A DNA stretch of 6,787 nt from an uncultured Bacteroidota bacterium (GTDB taxonomy: Bacteria; Bacteroidota; Bacteroidia; Chitinophagales; Chitinophagaceae): positions 1-6,787 of the forward strand of contig CAIWKU010000462.1 in NCBI GenBank assembly GCA_903913355.1. Direction: 5' to 3'. Shown here piece by piece: positions 1-6,367 of this stretch. Position numbers and translations under genes: made by a program. How positions within the stretch are numbered: the first letter of the stretch is position 1; every line of letters starts with the position of its first letter. Under the pieces are notes generated by a model. The model did not search any database. It had not been told where the DNA came from and was given only the letters and a program-made list of their open reading frames with translations.

Positions 1-767
1 ATGTTATTATCATAAATATCAATATCCATAATCAGCCGATTCAGGTAACTGCTTACGCCGGCATTATCAATATATTCACCATAGTTTACCTGTTTTTGTG
101 CCAGTACAAGGGTTTTTGTTTTCTCAGGTTTTTTCCGATAATATTTTTGTGAAAGTGTTTCCTGAAGATATACGGGCAGCAGTGCCTTGCCTTCTACTTT
201 GGTGGTATCCCTGTTTTCAAAAATGAACTGGTAATTTTTCAGCAGTTTAGATTTGGTAATTTTCTCAGATACATTACTGATGGATACTTCCATTTTCTCA
301 TACTGCTCATACTGTACATAATCATAATGTTCGGCCCGGTTAATGGGTTTGTTTTCAATAACGCGCCTGATCAGTTCAACGGCAGGATTATTTTTATTTC
401 TGTAGGGTGCTCTTTTATTGGTGCTTACGGTTACATTATTGGTTGCCTTGGGATCGGTTTCCATTTCAATGTTGATCGTTTGCGTGGTACCAGCCACAAT
501 CGTTCTCAACACCATTTTATATCCTACATAGGTAATCTGAACAAGGTTACCGGCGTTGCCTGATGAACGTAATATAAAATGCCCCAGACTATCCGTAACC
601 GTTCCACGACCTCCTTTAAAAACCACGCTCACATATTGCAAAGGCTGTTTACTGATCTTATCTGTAACACTCCCTTCCACAACAGTTTGTGCAAGCACGG
701 GAATATAGCCAGCCAGCAGTATTAGTATGATCCAAATCCTTGCTATCGTTTTAGTTTTCCCTCTCAT
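1..767 (-). CDS. CarboxypepD_reg-like / DUF5686 family exported protein, partial (3' end outside window)
   Basis: Reading from the ATG at 765-767 gives 255 open codons that continue past the left edge, so only the N-terminal part is visible. Residues 1-26 are a signal peptide (basic start, hydrophobic IWIILILLAG, probable cleavage VLA|QT). Residues about 28-105 look like a CarboxypepD_reg-like beta-sandwich: GSVTDKISKQPLQYVSVVF, then the conserved GTVTDSLGHF turn and a VGYK strand. Residues 121-141, around YRNKNNPAVELIRRVIENK, are typical of Bacteroidota DUF5686 proteins, followed by the VQYEQYEKMEV stretch usual in that family. Such proteins are normally several hundred residues longer and are predicted to be envelope or outer-membrane proteins; their biochemical role is not established. 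The start overlaps the stop of the upstream gtrA-like gene by one base (TAATG), pointing to translational coupling. A TonB-dependent receptor with a similar N-terminal domain is less likely, because no plug domain follows. Confidence 0.85.
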   Translation of the reverse strand, partial: MRGKTKTIARIWIILILLAGYIPVLAQTVVEGSVTDKISKQPLQYVSVVFKGGRGTVTDSLGHFILRSSGNAGNLVQITYVGYKMVLRTIVAGTTQTINIEMETDPKATNNVTVSTNKRAPYRNKNNPAVELIRRVIENKPINRAEHYDYVQYEQYEKMEVSISNVSEKITKSKLLKNYQFIFENRDTTKVEGKALLPVYLQETLSQKYYRKKPEKTKTLVLAQKQVNYGEYIDNAGVSSYLNRLIMDIDIYDNN

Positions 768-1144
768 TATCCCTGTTTAAATACAAATCTTTTGTGTAAC
801 AGATAATTATAAAAAACACCTACTAACACAGACACGATGATCTTTGATACGATATAACTCGACCCGATATAATTTGTCAAAACAAATACCCCGCCGGCAT
901 TCAGCACCAGGTTACCTATCCATACCAGCAGATATTTACCAAACTGAATATGCGCTCTTCCGTGGGTTGATTCAAATACCCATTTTCTCCCCAATAAAAA
1001 ATTAACCACACCCCCTGAAAATGTGCCGATAAAACTTGCCAGCAGGTACCAGAATTGTAATACTTCTTTCAAAAACACAGTTACTGCAAAATCAACTGCC
1101 GTTGCAATAAATGAAGAAGCCTGAGCTTTCAAAAATCTGATCAT
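767..1144 (-). CDS. GtrA family four-helix membrane protein
   Basis: The 125-residue protein has the size and layout of GtrA-family proteins: four hydrophobic segments at about 9-28, 33-52, 69-92 and 98-117, with almost no soluble part. Two copies of the family motif are visible, NFLLGRKWVF (48-57) and NYLLHKRFVF (113-122), each at the end of a two-helix unit, so the protein is an internal duplication. GtrA relatives are thought to help move undecaprenyl-phosphate-linked sugars across the inner membrane during glycosylation of O-antigen or cell wall polymers. The substrate here is unknown, and no glycosyltransferase lies in the window. The start overlaps the stop of the pgpA-like gene by four bases (ATGA) and the stop overlaps the DUF5686 start by one base, so it is the middle gene of a coupled operon. 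The family call is firm; a role in flipping a lipid made by its neighbours is inference. Confidence 0.9.
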   Translation of the reverse strand: MIRFLKAQASSFIATAVDFAVTVFLKEVLQFWYLLASFIGTFSGGVVNFLLGRKWVFESTHGRAHIQFGKYLLVWIGNLVLNAGGVFVLTNYIGSSYIVSKIIVSVLVGVFYNYLLHKRFVFKQG

Positions 1145-1599
1145 ATGCTATGCATTAACCATATTACCAGGCTTACTAAAATATTTGCATACAATCCGGC
1201 CAGTATATCATCCATCATCACACCCCATCCACCCGGCAATAATTCCATTTTCCGGATATACAATGGTTTTACAATATCAAAAAAGCGAAACAGGATCCAG
1301 CCAGCCAAACCATATTGCCAGTTTACCGGAATAAACAGTAATGTGATACACATACCGGCTACTTCATCAATCACTATTTTATAACTGTCCTTTCCCCAGA
1401 TACGTTCCAGTTGATTGCCGGAAAATATACCCACTACGATGATGATGCCTGTAATCAACGGCAAAACCATTCCGCTTACATTTTTACCGATTAGCGATAC
1501 ATACCAGATAATACCGGTTAACAAAGCTGCAATGCTTCCTCCCCCTTTCAGGTAGCCTATTCCCATACAGCTTGCTATCCATTTAAGAGGTTGTATCAT
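1141..1599 (-). CDS. pgpA: PgpA-like lipid phosphate phosphatase
   Basis: This 152-residue membrane protein has the usual length and core motifs of phosphatidylglycerophosphatase A: KIVIDEVAGM (74-83, with D78 and E79), FRFFDIVKP (104-112) and GGWGVMMDDILAG (123-135, with D130 and D131). Hydrophobic helices lie at about 21-36, 44-60, 80-103 and 134-149. PgpA removes the phosphate from phosphatidylglycerol phosphate at the inner membrane to give phosphatidylglycerol. The N-terminal motif is unusual: GIGYLKGGGSIAAL (13-26) stands where typical PgpA has a PGT-containing sequence, so this may be a paralogue acting on another lipid phosphate, such as phosphatidylinositol phosphate. From memory, a PgpA-like phosphatase has been linked to inositol lipid synthesis in Bacteroides, but no inositol phosphate synthase is visible here. 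The gene lies 70 nt after tetR and overlaps the gtrA-like start by four bases. The family is secure; the substrate is not. Confidence 0.88.
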   Translation of the reverse strand: MIQPLKWIASCMGIGYLKGGGSIAALLTGIIWYVSLIGKNVSGMVLPLITGIIIVVGIFSGNQLERIWGKDSYKIVIDEVAGMCITLLFIPVNWQYGLAGWILFRFFDIVKPLYIRKMELLPGGWGVMMDDILAGLYANILVSLVIWLMHSI

Positions 1600-1669
1600 A
1601 CCTATTGAATCGTTTCAAAATAAAAAATCATACATGCTATTCATGAAACCCAGATAAATCCTGCCTATC

Positions 1670-2263
1670 TCACTTTTTTAATCCGTTCATCATGATCCCC
1701 ATAATCGCGCCCATTCTTTTCTCCAATTTTCCAAACTTCCCGTCAATAAAAAGATCTCTTTCAATACCATGTAAAGAACTCACCATTACTGCCGGTAAAA
1801 CGTCCAGCTCTTTTATAATGAGTTCCGTAAACTCACCGTTCGCTACCCCAAATTGCAAAATGGATTTTACCAGTTTTACCTCTCGTAGATGATATTCAGA
1901 ACTCAGGGTTTTGATACAACGAATACTATCCTGCATTTCACCACTTACAATCTTATACAGGTTTGCTTTTTTTTGTACAGACCTGATCTTGGTTAACGTA
2001 AACGCTTTCAGCTTTTCTTCTGCGGTGCAGGCCTTGGTTACTGCCATCGATACATCCGCAAACACTTCTCCCATTTCTTTTAATATCACCGCATCAAATA
2101 TTTCTTCCTTACTACAGAAATAATAATACAAAGTGCTCTTGCCCTTACCCATGGATTTGGCAATATCTTCCATCGTGGTTTTTTTCAAACCAAATTGGCG
2201 GAAAAGAATCTGGGCATGTTCCATGATCTCTTCCCGTATGGTATCGTCTTTGGTAATGATCAT
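1670..2263 (-). CDS. TetR/AcrR family transcriptional regulator
   Basis: The 197-residue protein begins with a TetR DNA-binding domain. The first helix is around EEIMEHAQILFRQFG (11-25), and the helix-turn-helix covers TTMEDIAKSMGKGKSTLYYYF (29-49), ending in the family YYYF/SKEEIF signature. The rest (about 55-197) is an all-helical ligand-binding and dimerisation domain too divergent to suggest a ligand. The start at 2263 keeps the full first helix; an in-frame ATG at codon 14 would remove part of it and is less likely. It lies between serC (71 nt upstream) and the pgpA-like gene (70 nt downstream), all on the same strand. It could therefore control itself, the lipid cassette, or distant genes. 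Near-identical 9-bp direct repeats lie just upstream of the start and are candidate binding sites. Target and ligand are unknown. Confidence 0.92.
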   Translation of the reverse strand: MIITKDDTIREEIMEHAQILFRQFGLKKTTMEDIAKSMGKGKSTLYYYFCSKEEIFDAVILKEMGEVFADVSMAVTKACTAEEKLKAFTLTKIRSVQKKANLYKIVSGEMQDSIRCIKTLSSEYHLREVKLVKSILQFGVANGEFTELIIKELDVLPAVMVSSLHGIERDLFIDGKFGKLEKRMGAIMGIMMNGLKK

Positions 2264-2268
2264 AATTT

Positions 2269-2295
2269 GGACTAAAAACGTATTTCGGTCTAAAA
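2269..2295 (-). promoter_or_regulatory. Candidate operator/promoter of the tetR gene: two direct 9-mers
   Basis: On the minus strand TTTTAGACC (2287-2295) and TTTTAGTCC (2269-2277) repeat with one mismatch and an 18-nt period. Between them is TACGTTTT, seven of eight matches to the Bacteroidota -7 box TAnnTTTG, with a small imperfect dyad (AAAtACGTtTTT). The ATG follows only 5 nt after the proximal repeat, so transcription from this box would give a very short leader. Repeats placed around a -7 box directly before a regulator gene fit autoregulation. TetR proteins usually bind palindromes rather than direct repeats, so this remains tentative. Confidence 0.35.
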
Positions 2296-2334
2296 TTAAA
2301 GGGAATCCGGATAGGGATCCTACCGTTTATCCAA

Positions 2335-3405
2335 TTACCCTTTCCGAGATGCGAAATATTCCATCAATTGGCAGAATGCCTGTACACTTTCCAATGGCAG
2401 TGCGTTATACATACTTACCCTTACCCCGCCAACGGTGCGGTAGCCTTTTACACCAATCATTCCTTCCTGTTTACACAGATCGAGGAAAGGGGTTTCCAGG
2501 GTCTTGTCGCTGAGGAAGAAGACAGCATTCATTTGACTTCTGTCTTCTTTGGCTACCGTAGGATGAAATACAGGTAGCGAATCCAGTGTATTATATAAAA
2601 GAGAAGATTTTGCCAGTGTTCTTTTTTCCATTTCAGCCAGTCCGCCCTCAGCCAGTATCCACCTAAGGGTTAACATACTTACATATACCGCAAATACCGG
2701 TGGCGTATTCATCAGCGATCCGGCTTCGATATGTTTTTGGTAATTCATGATGGTGGGGATACTCCGACTGATTTTGCCCAGTATTTCTTTCTTAACCACA
2801 ACCAGATTAACCCCGGCCGCGCCCATATTTTTTTGAGCACCCGCATAGATCAACGAGAATTTATGAAAATCTACCGGTCTGCTGAAGATATCACTACTCA
2901 TATCAGCCACCAGGGGCATTGATGTTTCAGGGTACTGATGCCATTGCGTTCCTTCTACCGTATTGTTAGTAGTAATATGCAGGTATTTGGAATGAGCTGG
3001 CGTTATAAACTGTTTATCAATATAGGTATATTGCTTATCAGCTGTGCTGGATACTATATTTACATGACCGAATAAAGCAGCTTCTTTGGCCGCCTTACTT
3101 CCCCAGATCCCATTATCACAATAAGCTGCTGTATCTTCTGTATCTAACAAATTCATCGGCACCTGCATAAACTGTGTGGTGGCGCCACCATGCAAAAACA
3201 AAACTTCATAGTCATCGTTTAGTTGCATCAATTTTTTTACGGATAAAATGGCTTCTTGTAAAACATCCTGAAACCAGGCAGTTCTATGGCCGATTTCCAA
3301 TATGGATAAACCCGTTCCATTAAAATCGATAATCGCTTTGGAAGCTTCTTCCAGAACAGGTTGTGGCAGAATAGAAGGACCCGAATTAAAATTATGCAGC
3401 TTCAT
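2335..3405 (-). CDS. serC: Phosphoserine aminotransferase
   Basis: SerC is a PLP enzyme that transaminates 3-phosphohydroxypyruvate with glutamate to give 3-phosphoserine in cytoplasmic serine synthesis; it can also serve pyridoxal phosphate synthesis. From the ATG at 3403-3405 the protein is 356 residues, close to the family norm. Visible motifs are NFNSGPSILP (5-14), GHR (39-41), HGGATTQF (72-79) in the phosphate-binding region, TNNTVEG (146-152), ADMSSDIFSRPVD (167-179) with the PLP-contacting aspartate D168, and AGAQKNMG (188-195) with the Schiff-base lysine K192. The C-terminal GYRTVGGVRVSMYNA (321-335) is also typical. The frame stays open to a TTG at 3426, adding seven residues, but MKLHNFNSGP is the canonical family start and a promoter-like box covers the TTG. 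Neither serA nor another serine gene is adjacent; DUF502 lies upstream and tetR downstream. Confidence 0.96.
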   Translation of the reverse strand: MKLHNFNSGPSILPQPVLEEASKAIIDFNGTGLSILEIGHRTAWFQDVLQEAILSVKKLMQLNDDYEVLFLHGGATTQFMQVPMNLLDTEDTAAYCDNGIWGSKAAKEAALFGHVNIVSSTADKQYTYIDKQFITPAHSKYLHITTNNTVEGTQWHQYPETSMPLVADMSSDIFSRPVDFHKFSLIYAGAQKNMGAAGVNLVVVKKEILGKISRSIPTIMNYQKHIEAGSLMNTPPVFAVYVSMLTLRWILAEGGLAEMEKRTLAKSSLLYNTLDSLPVFHPTVAKEDRSQMNAVFFLSDKTLETPFLDLCKQEGMIGVKGYRTVGGVRVSMYNALPLESVQAFCQLMEYFASRKG

Positions 3406-3423
3406 AACACTTGCTTGAAACAG

Positions 3424-3455
3424 CAAAGTAACAGGTTTTGCAGGTAATGAAACAA
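3424..3455 (-). promoter_or_regulatory. Candidate serC promoter
   Basis: On the minus strand TTACTTTG (3424-3431) matches seven of eight positions of the Bacteroidota -7 box TAnnTTTG. A TTG (3453-3455) lies 21 nt upstream, slightly more than the usual spacing of about 19 to the -33 element. The box is 18 nt before the serC ATG at 3405, which implies a leader of roughly a dozen nucleotides and argues against translation from the TTG at 3426. The call rests on pattern match and position only. Confidence 0.4.
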
Positions 3456-3494
3456 GGCCTTTTGTTAAATGGGGCTTTCGTTAGGGGTGTTGCA

Positions 3495-4160
3495 TTAATC
3501 AACTTCGTGGTGTTCCTTATCATGTATTACAGTTACACCACCCGATACTGCATATTTCATCACATCGGCAGCACTTAGATTAGGTAATAAACGAATCCTT
3601 TCTCTAGGAACAATATAGGTAATACCTGAAATAGCATAGGAATGAGGAACATATACCGTTACATGTTCCGGCATTCCGAATTCATGCGCATTTTGCTGGG
3701 TAATAAACCCCAGTCTCCATACTTCTGACGCATCTATATTCACCAATACCGGTTTATCAAATTTTTTCTTGTTGCCGGCAAAGGCTTCCAGAAAATCTTT
3801 TACGGCAGAATAGATAAACTTAATGCCGGGTGTTTTTTCCAATAATCCATCCAGAAATGAAACCAGCCGATTGACCATGAATAATGAGGAAAACCAGCCA
3901 ACAAATAATACCAGGGCAATTACGACAATAAAGCCCAAACCGGGTATCCGGTTGAAATTACCCGCAGCATCCTTTTCGAGTAGGTCAGGGGCTAATACAT
4001 GAACAATATTCGGTAAAATGCTGTCTACAAAATTAAACAGCCCAAAAACCACCCAAAGGGTAATGCCGATAGGCGCCAATACAATCAGCCCCTGGAAAAA
4101 ATACCTAACCAGTCTTTTCAGGTAACTACGAAGCGTTAAAGGTGGTTTGGGGTCACTCAT
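3495..4160 (-). CDS. DUF502 family membrane protein
   Basis: The 221-residue protein matches the DUF502 family, which is found across bacteria and in plants as the LIKE-COV proteins; its molecular function is unknown. A basic N-terminus (RSYLKRLVRYF) leads into a first membrane helix, GLIVLAPIGITLWVVFGLF (24-42). A second helix follows at about 73-95 (IPGLGFIVVIALVLFVGW). Further family landmarks are KTPGIKFIYSAVKDFLEAF (109-127) and a C-terminal soluble domain with VYVPHSYAISGITYIVPRERI (169-189) and SAADVMKYAVSGGV (196-209). The C-terminus is short and charged (HDKEHHEVD). Full length is usual for the family. It is the first gene of the minus-strand series, divergent from the efflux operon across 225 nt, and lies 89 nt upstream of serC. 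A functional link to serine synthesis is not evident. Confidence 0.93.
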   Translation of the reverse strand: MSDPKPPLTLRSYLKRLVRYFFQGLIVLAPIGITLWVVFGLFNFVDSILPNIVHVLAPDLLEKDAAGNFNRIPGLGFIVVIALVLFVGWFSSLFMVNRLVSFLDGLLEKTPGIKFIYSAVKDFLEAFAGNKKKFDKPVLVNIDASEVWRLGFITQQNAHEFGMPEHVTVYVPHSYAISGITYIVPRERIRLLPNLSAADVMKYAVSGGVTVIHDKEHHEVD

Positions 4161-4241
4161 AGAAGCGAATTGCCTGTAAAATAACTAAGAATTCAGCAAT
4201 CACGGGGTTAATTTAATCTGCGCAACCCGATGGCAAACCGG

Positions 4242-4269
4242 TAAAATCAGCCCCCCCTGCCTGATTTTA
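4242..4269. repeat. 9-bp perfect inverted repeat with C7-containing spacer
   Basis: TAAAATCAG (4242-4250) and CTGATTTTA (4261-4269) are exact reverse complements separated by 10 nt that begin with seven cytosines. It lies 81 nt upstream of the DUF502 start and 116 nt upstream of the tetR start. It does not look like an intrinsic terminator: the stem is AT-rich, no U-tract follows, and neither flanking gene points into it. An operator for a dimeric regulator, or a structured leader of the DUF502 transcript, are the plausible readings. Confidence 0.55.
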
Positions 4270-4327
4270 ACCCTCATTTATCCCTCAAAATAACCGCTTA
4301 ACAAAAAATTCACGCTTAAAATTGAGC

Positions 4328-4364
4328 GGAAACTTCAGTTACAATTAAAGTTTCCTTAGTTTTA
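4328..4364 (+). promoter_or_regulatory. Candidate operator and promoter of the tetR-tolC efflux operon
   Basis: GGAAACTT (4328-4335) and AAGTTTCC (4348-4355) form a perfect 8-bp inverted repeat with a 12-nt spacer. Three of the six inner position pairs are also complementary. Two bases downstream, TAGTTTTA (4357-4364) matches seven of eight positions of TAnnTTTG. The predicted transcription start would be near 4371, about 15 nt before the tetR ATG at 4386. The repeat therefore fills the space between the -7 and -33 elements, where bound TetR dimer would block RNA polymerase. No clear TTG -33 box was found. The dyad is seen; its use as the TetR operator is inferred from position. Confidence 0.5.
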
Positions 4365-4385
4365 CACCCCCTTATATGATTACTT

Positions 4386-5009
4386 ATGGAGCACCAGGAA
4401 AGAATTCTTAATAAAGCCCACGAGCTTTTTATGCGCTACGGAATACGTAGTGTGAGCATGGATGAGATTGCCAATCATCTCGGTATGAGCAAAAAAACGA
4501 TCTATCAGTTTTACGCAGATAAAGACGCTTTGGTAGATGATGTGATAGATATAGAAATCAATTTAAACCAGACAGAATGTTTGGCACATAGGCAAAGAAG
4601 TGAGAATGCGATTCATGAAATTTTCATTTCGGTAGATATGGTAGAGGAAATGCTGACCAAAATGAATCCGGCCGTTATCAATGATCTTGAAAAATACCAT
4701 CCCCGGGCATTCCGGAAATTTACGGAACACAAAAACAAATTTTTGTACACCCTGATCAGGGAAAACCTGGATTGGGGAAAAAAGGAAGAATTGTACCGCG
4801 AGGAAATTCAATCCGATATCATCGCCAGGTTTCGCCTCGTATCGGTATTTATTGTTTTCAATCAGGACTTTTTTCCGCTGGGGAAACATAACCTGCCGGC
4901 ATTAATCATTGAAATCACCGACAACTTTTTATTTGGCCTCGCCACACCAAAAGGTCAAAAATTAATACATAAATACAAGCAACACAGACAAAAAACAATA
5001 ACCGTATGA
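4386..5009 (+). CDS. TetR/AcrR family regulator of the adjacent efflux operon
   Basis: The 207-residue protein opens with a TetR DNA-binding domain: helix 1 in ERILNKAHELFMRYG (5-19) and helix-turn-helix in SVSMDEIANHLGMSKKTIYQFY (22-43), followed by the usual KDALV. The remainder is helical, with many charged residues and a hydrophobic segment near 148-165, and would form the ligand-binding and dimer domain. Its ligand cannot be told. The stop overlaps the start of the TolC-family gene by four bases (ATGA), so regulator and channel are made from one message. This arrangement is common for TetR repressors controlling RND efflux systems in Bacteroidota. The start at 4386 gives a full-length DNA-binding domain; an ATG ten bases upstream is in another frame. 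Autorepression through the repeat at 4328-4355 is likely, with induction by a toxic substrate as the inferred logic. Confidence 0.93.
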   Translation: MEHQERILNKAHELFMRYGIRSVSMDEIANHLGMSKKTIYQFYADKDALVDDVIDIEINLNQTECLAHRQRSENAIHEIFISVDMVEEMLTKMNPAVINDLEKYHPRAFRKFTEHKNKFLYTLIRENLDWGKKEELYREEIQSDIIARFRLVSVFIVFNQDFFPLGKHNLPALIIEITDNFLFGLATPKGQKLIHKYKQHRQKTITV

Positions 5010-6349
5010 ACCAACCAGGACTACAAAGAACCCTATTACTAATTTGTTTGTTGGTAACAGGGGGACTGCTCAAAGCACAAAATCTGACACGGCATGAATT
5101 TACCGTACAGCAGGCCATTGATTATGCCCGCAAAAACAATGCACAGGTAAAAAATGCATTGCTGAGTGTACAGATTCAGAAACAATCTAATCGGGGAGTA
5201 ACCGCAGCTGCATTACCCAATATTAGCGGTACCGTGGGCCTTACTGATTATATAGATATTCCTACATCGCTGATTCCGGGAGAAATCTTTGGTCAGCCTG
5301 CCGGAACCTATATCCCCGTAAAATTCGGAACCAAGTATAATGGTAGTGCCGGCTTACAATTACAACAGGTATTATTTGATGGCCAGGTATTCGTTGGCTT
5401 ACAAGCCCGCGCTACTTCTATTGATTACCAGGTTAAAAATGCAGAAATAACCGAGGAAACCATCAAAACCAATATCTATAAAATTTATTACCAGCTGGTA
5501 GTAAGTAAAACACAGATAGACCTGCTCGATGCAAATATCGACCGGTTGAAAAAACTGGAACACGATACCAAAGAGTTGTACAAAAATGGTTTTGCAGAAA
5601 AACTCGATCTCGATAAAATCAGTGTGCAAATCACCAACCTGCATACCGAAAAAGCAAAAGCACAGAACAATATCAATATTGGTTATCTCGGTTTAAAAAC
5701 ATTACTGGGTATGCCGGTAAAAGATTCCCTGATCTTATTGGATAATATTTCCGAATCACAGATCAAAGATGATTTAACCAAGGATACGGCTTACCAGTAC
5801 AGCGACAGAAAAGATTTTCAATACCTGGGTTTGGTTAAAAAGCTGAATGAGTATAATATCAAAAGATACCAGCTTAGTTACCTGCCTTCTCTATCATTAA
5901 CCGGTTCGTATAGTAAAAATGCCCAGCGTAATCAGTTTGATTTTGGCGGAGGTAACTGGTTCACTACTTCTTATATTGGTGTAAACCTCTCAGTGCCCAT
6001 CTTCAGCGGATTTGCAAAGGATGCGAAAGTAAAACAATCCCGTCTGGAACTGAAGCAAACCGAAAATCAGATTGATCAATTAAGACTTTCTATTGATAAT
6101 GATGTGGAACAGGCTAAAATCAATTTTTCTTCGGCCATTACTACAATGACCTACCAAAAGAAAAATATGGAACTCGCAGAAACCGTCTATTCCCAAACCC
6201 GTAAAAAGTTTGAGATAGGTACCGGCTCTAATACAGAAATTACCGCTGCGCAAACCGATTTAATCACAGCGCAAACCAATTATATCAATGCGCTGTATAG
6301 TGCCATCATTGCCAGGATCGATTATTTAAAAGCCATTGGAAAAATCTAA
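5006..6349 (+). CDS. TolC family outer membrane efflux channel
   Basis: The 447-residue protein has a signal peptide (hydrophobic LLLICLLVTGGLL, probable cleavage LKA|QN after residue 24) and two tandem outer membrane efflux protein repeats. The duplicated landmarks are visible: LPNISGTVGL (70-79) with LQQVLFDG (119-126) in the first half, and YLPSLSLTGSYS (292-303) with LSVPIFSG (328-335) in the second. The periplasmic helix landmarks YKNGFAEKLDLDKISVQ (192-208) and FEIGTGSNTEITAAQTDLI (402-420) also correspond. Such proteins trimerise into a beta-barrel in the outer membrane with a long periplasmic tunnel and serve as the exit duct of tripartite pumps. The gene overlaps tetR by four bases and is followed after 18 nt by the adaptor gene, giving the order regulator, channel, adaptor. 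Exported substrate is unknown. Length is normal and the gene is intact. Confidence 0.95.
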   Translation: MNQPGLQRTLLLICLLVTGGLLKAQNLTRHEFTVQQAIDYARKNNAQVKNALLSVQIQKQSNRGVTAAALPNISGTVGLTDYIDIPTSLIPGEIFGQPAGTYIPVKFGTKYNGSAGLQLQQVLFDGQVFVGLQARATSIDYQVKNAEITEETIKTNIYKIYYQLVVSKTQIDLLDANIDRLKKLEHDTKELYKNGFAEKLDLDKISVQITNLHTEKAKAQNNINIGYLGLKTLLGMPVKDSLILLDNISESQIKDDLTKDTAYQYSDRKDFQYLGLVKKLNEYNIKRYQLSYLPSLSLTGSYSKNAQRNQFDFGGGNWFTTSYIGVNLSVPIFSGFAKDAKVKQSRLELKQTENQIDQLRLSIDNDVEQAKINFSSAITTMTYQKKNMELAETVYSQTRKKFEIGTGSNTEITAAQTDLITAQTNYINALYSAIIARIDYLKAIGKI

Positions 6350-6367
6350 CCACTACCAAAACTTAAA

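Larger units (their letters stand above)
4161..4385. other. Divergent intergenic region between DUF502 and the efflux operon
   Basis: These 225 nt separate two divergently transcribed units and must contain both promoters. No credible gene was found. The region contains two inverted repeats (4242-4269 and 4328-4355) and a -7-like box for the rightward operon (4357-4364), each listed separately. For the leftward DUF502 gene no convincing -7/-33 pair was found; the AT-rich stretch about 15-30 nt upstream of its start is the best guess. Confidence 0.8.

Noticed and set aside
327..563. Open frame of 78 codons on the plus strand
   Set aside because: It lies opposite the DUF5686 coding sequence, whose translation shows strong family motifs; the plus-strand product has no recognisable features.
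1600..1669. Promoter upstream of the pgpA-like gene (TATTTTG on the minus strand)
   Set aside because: It is one base short of the TAnnTTTG pattern and has no -33 partner; the gene may equally be read through from tetR.
2305..2334. Possible terminator hairpin after serC (GGATA/TATCC)
   Set aside because: Only five pairs around a 14-nt loop and no following U-run; too weak to list as a terminator.
2133..2577. Plus-strand open frames across the serC and tetR ends
   Set aside because: They cross two well-supported minus-strand genes and their intergenic gap, with no family features.
3451..3466. AACAA/TTGTT inverted repeat between DUF502 and serC
   Set aside because: A five-pair AT-rich stem with a 6-nt loop is expected by chance and lacks a U-tract; it could not be separated from the serC upstream region.
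4376..4378. ATG ten bases upstream of the second tetR start
   Set aside because: It is out of frame with the TetR coding sequence and opens no recognisable product.
4563..4889. Open frame of 108 codons on the minus strand
   Set aside because: It is the reverse strand of the second tetR gene, which has a clear helix-turn-helix; the antisense product resembles nothing known.
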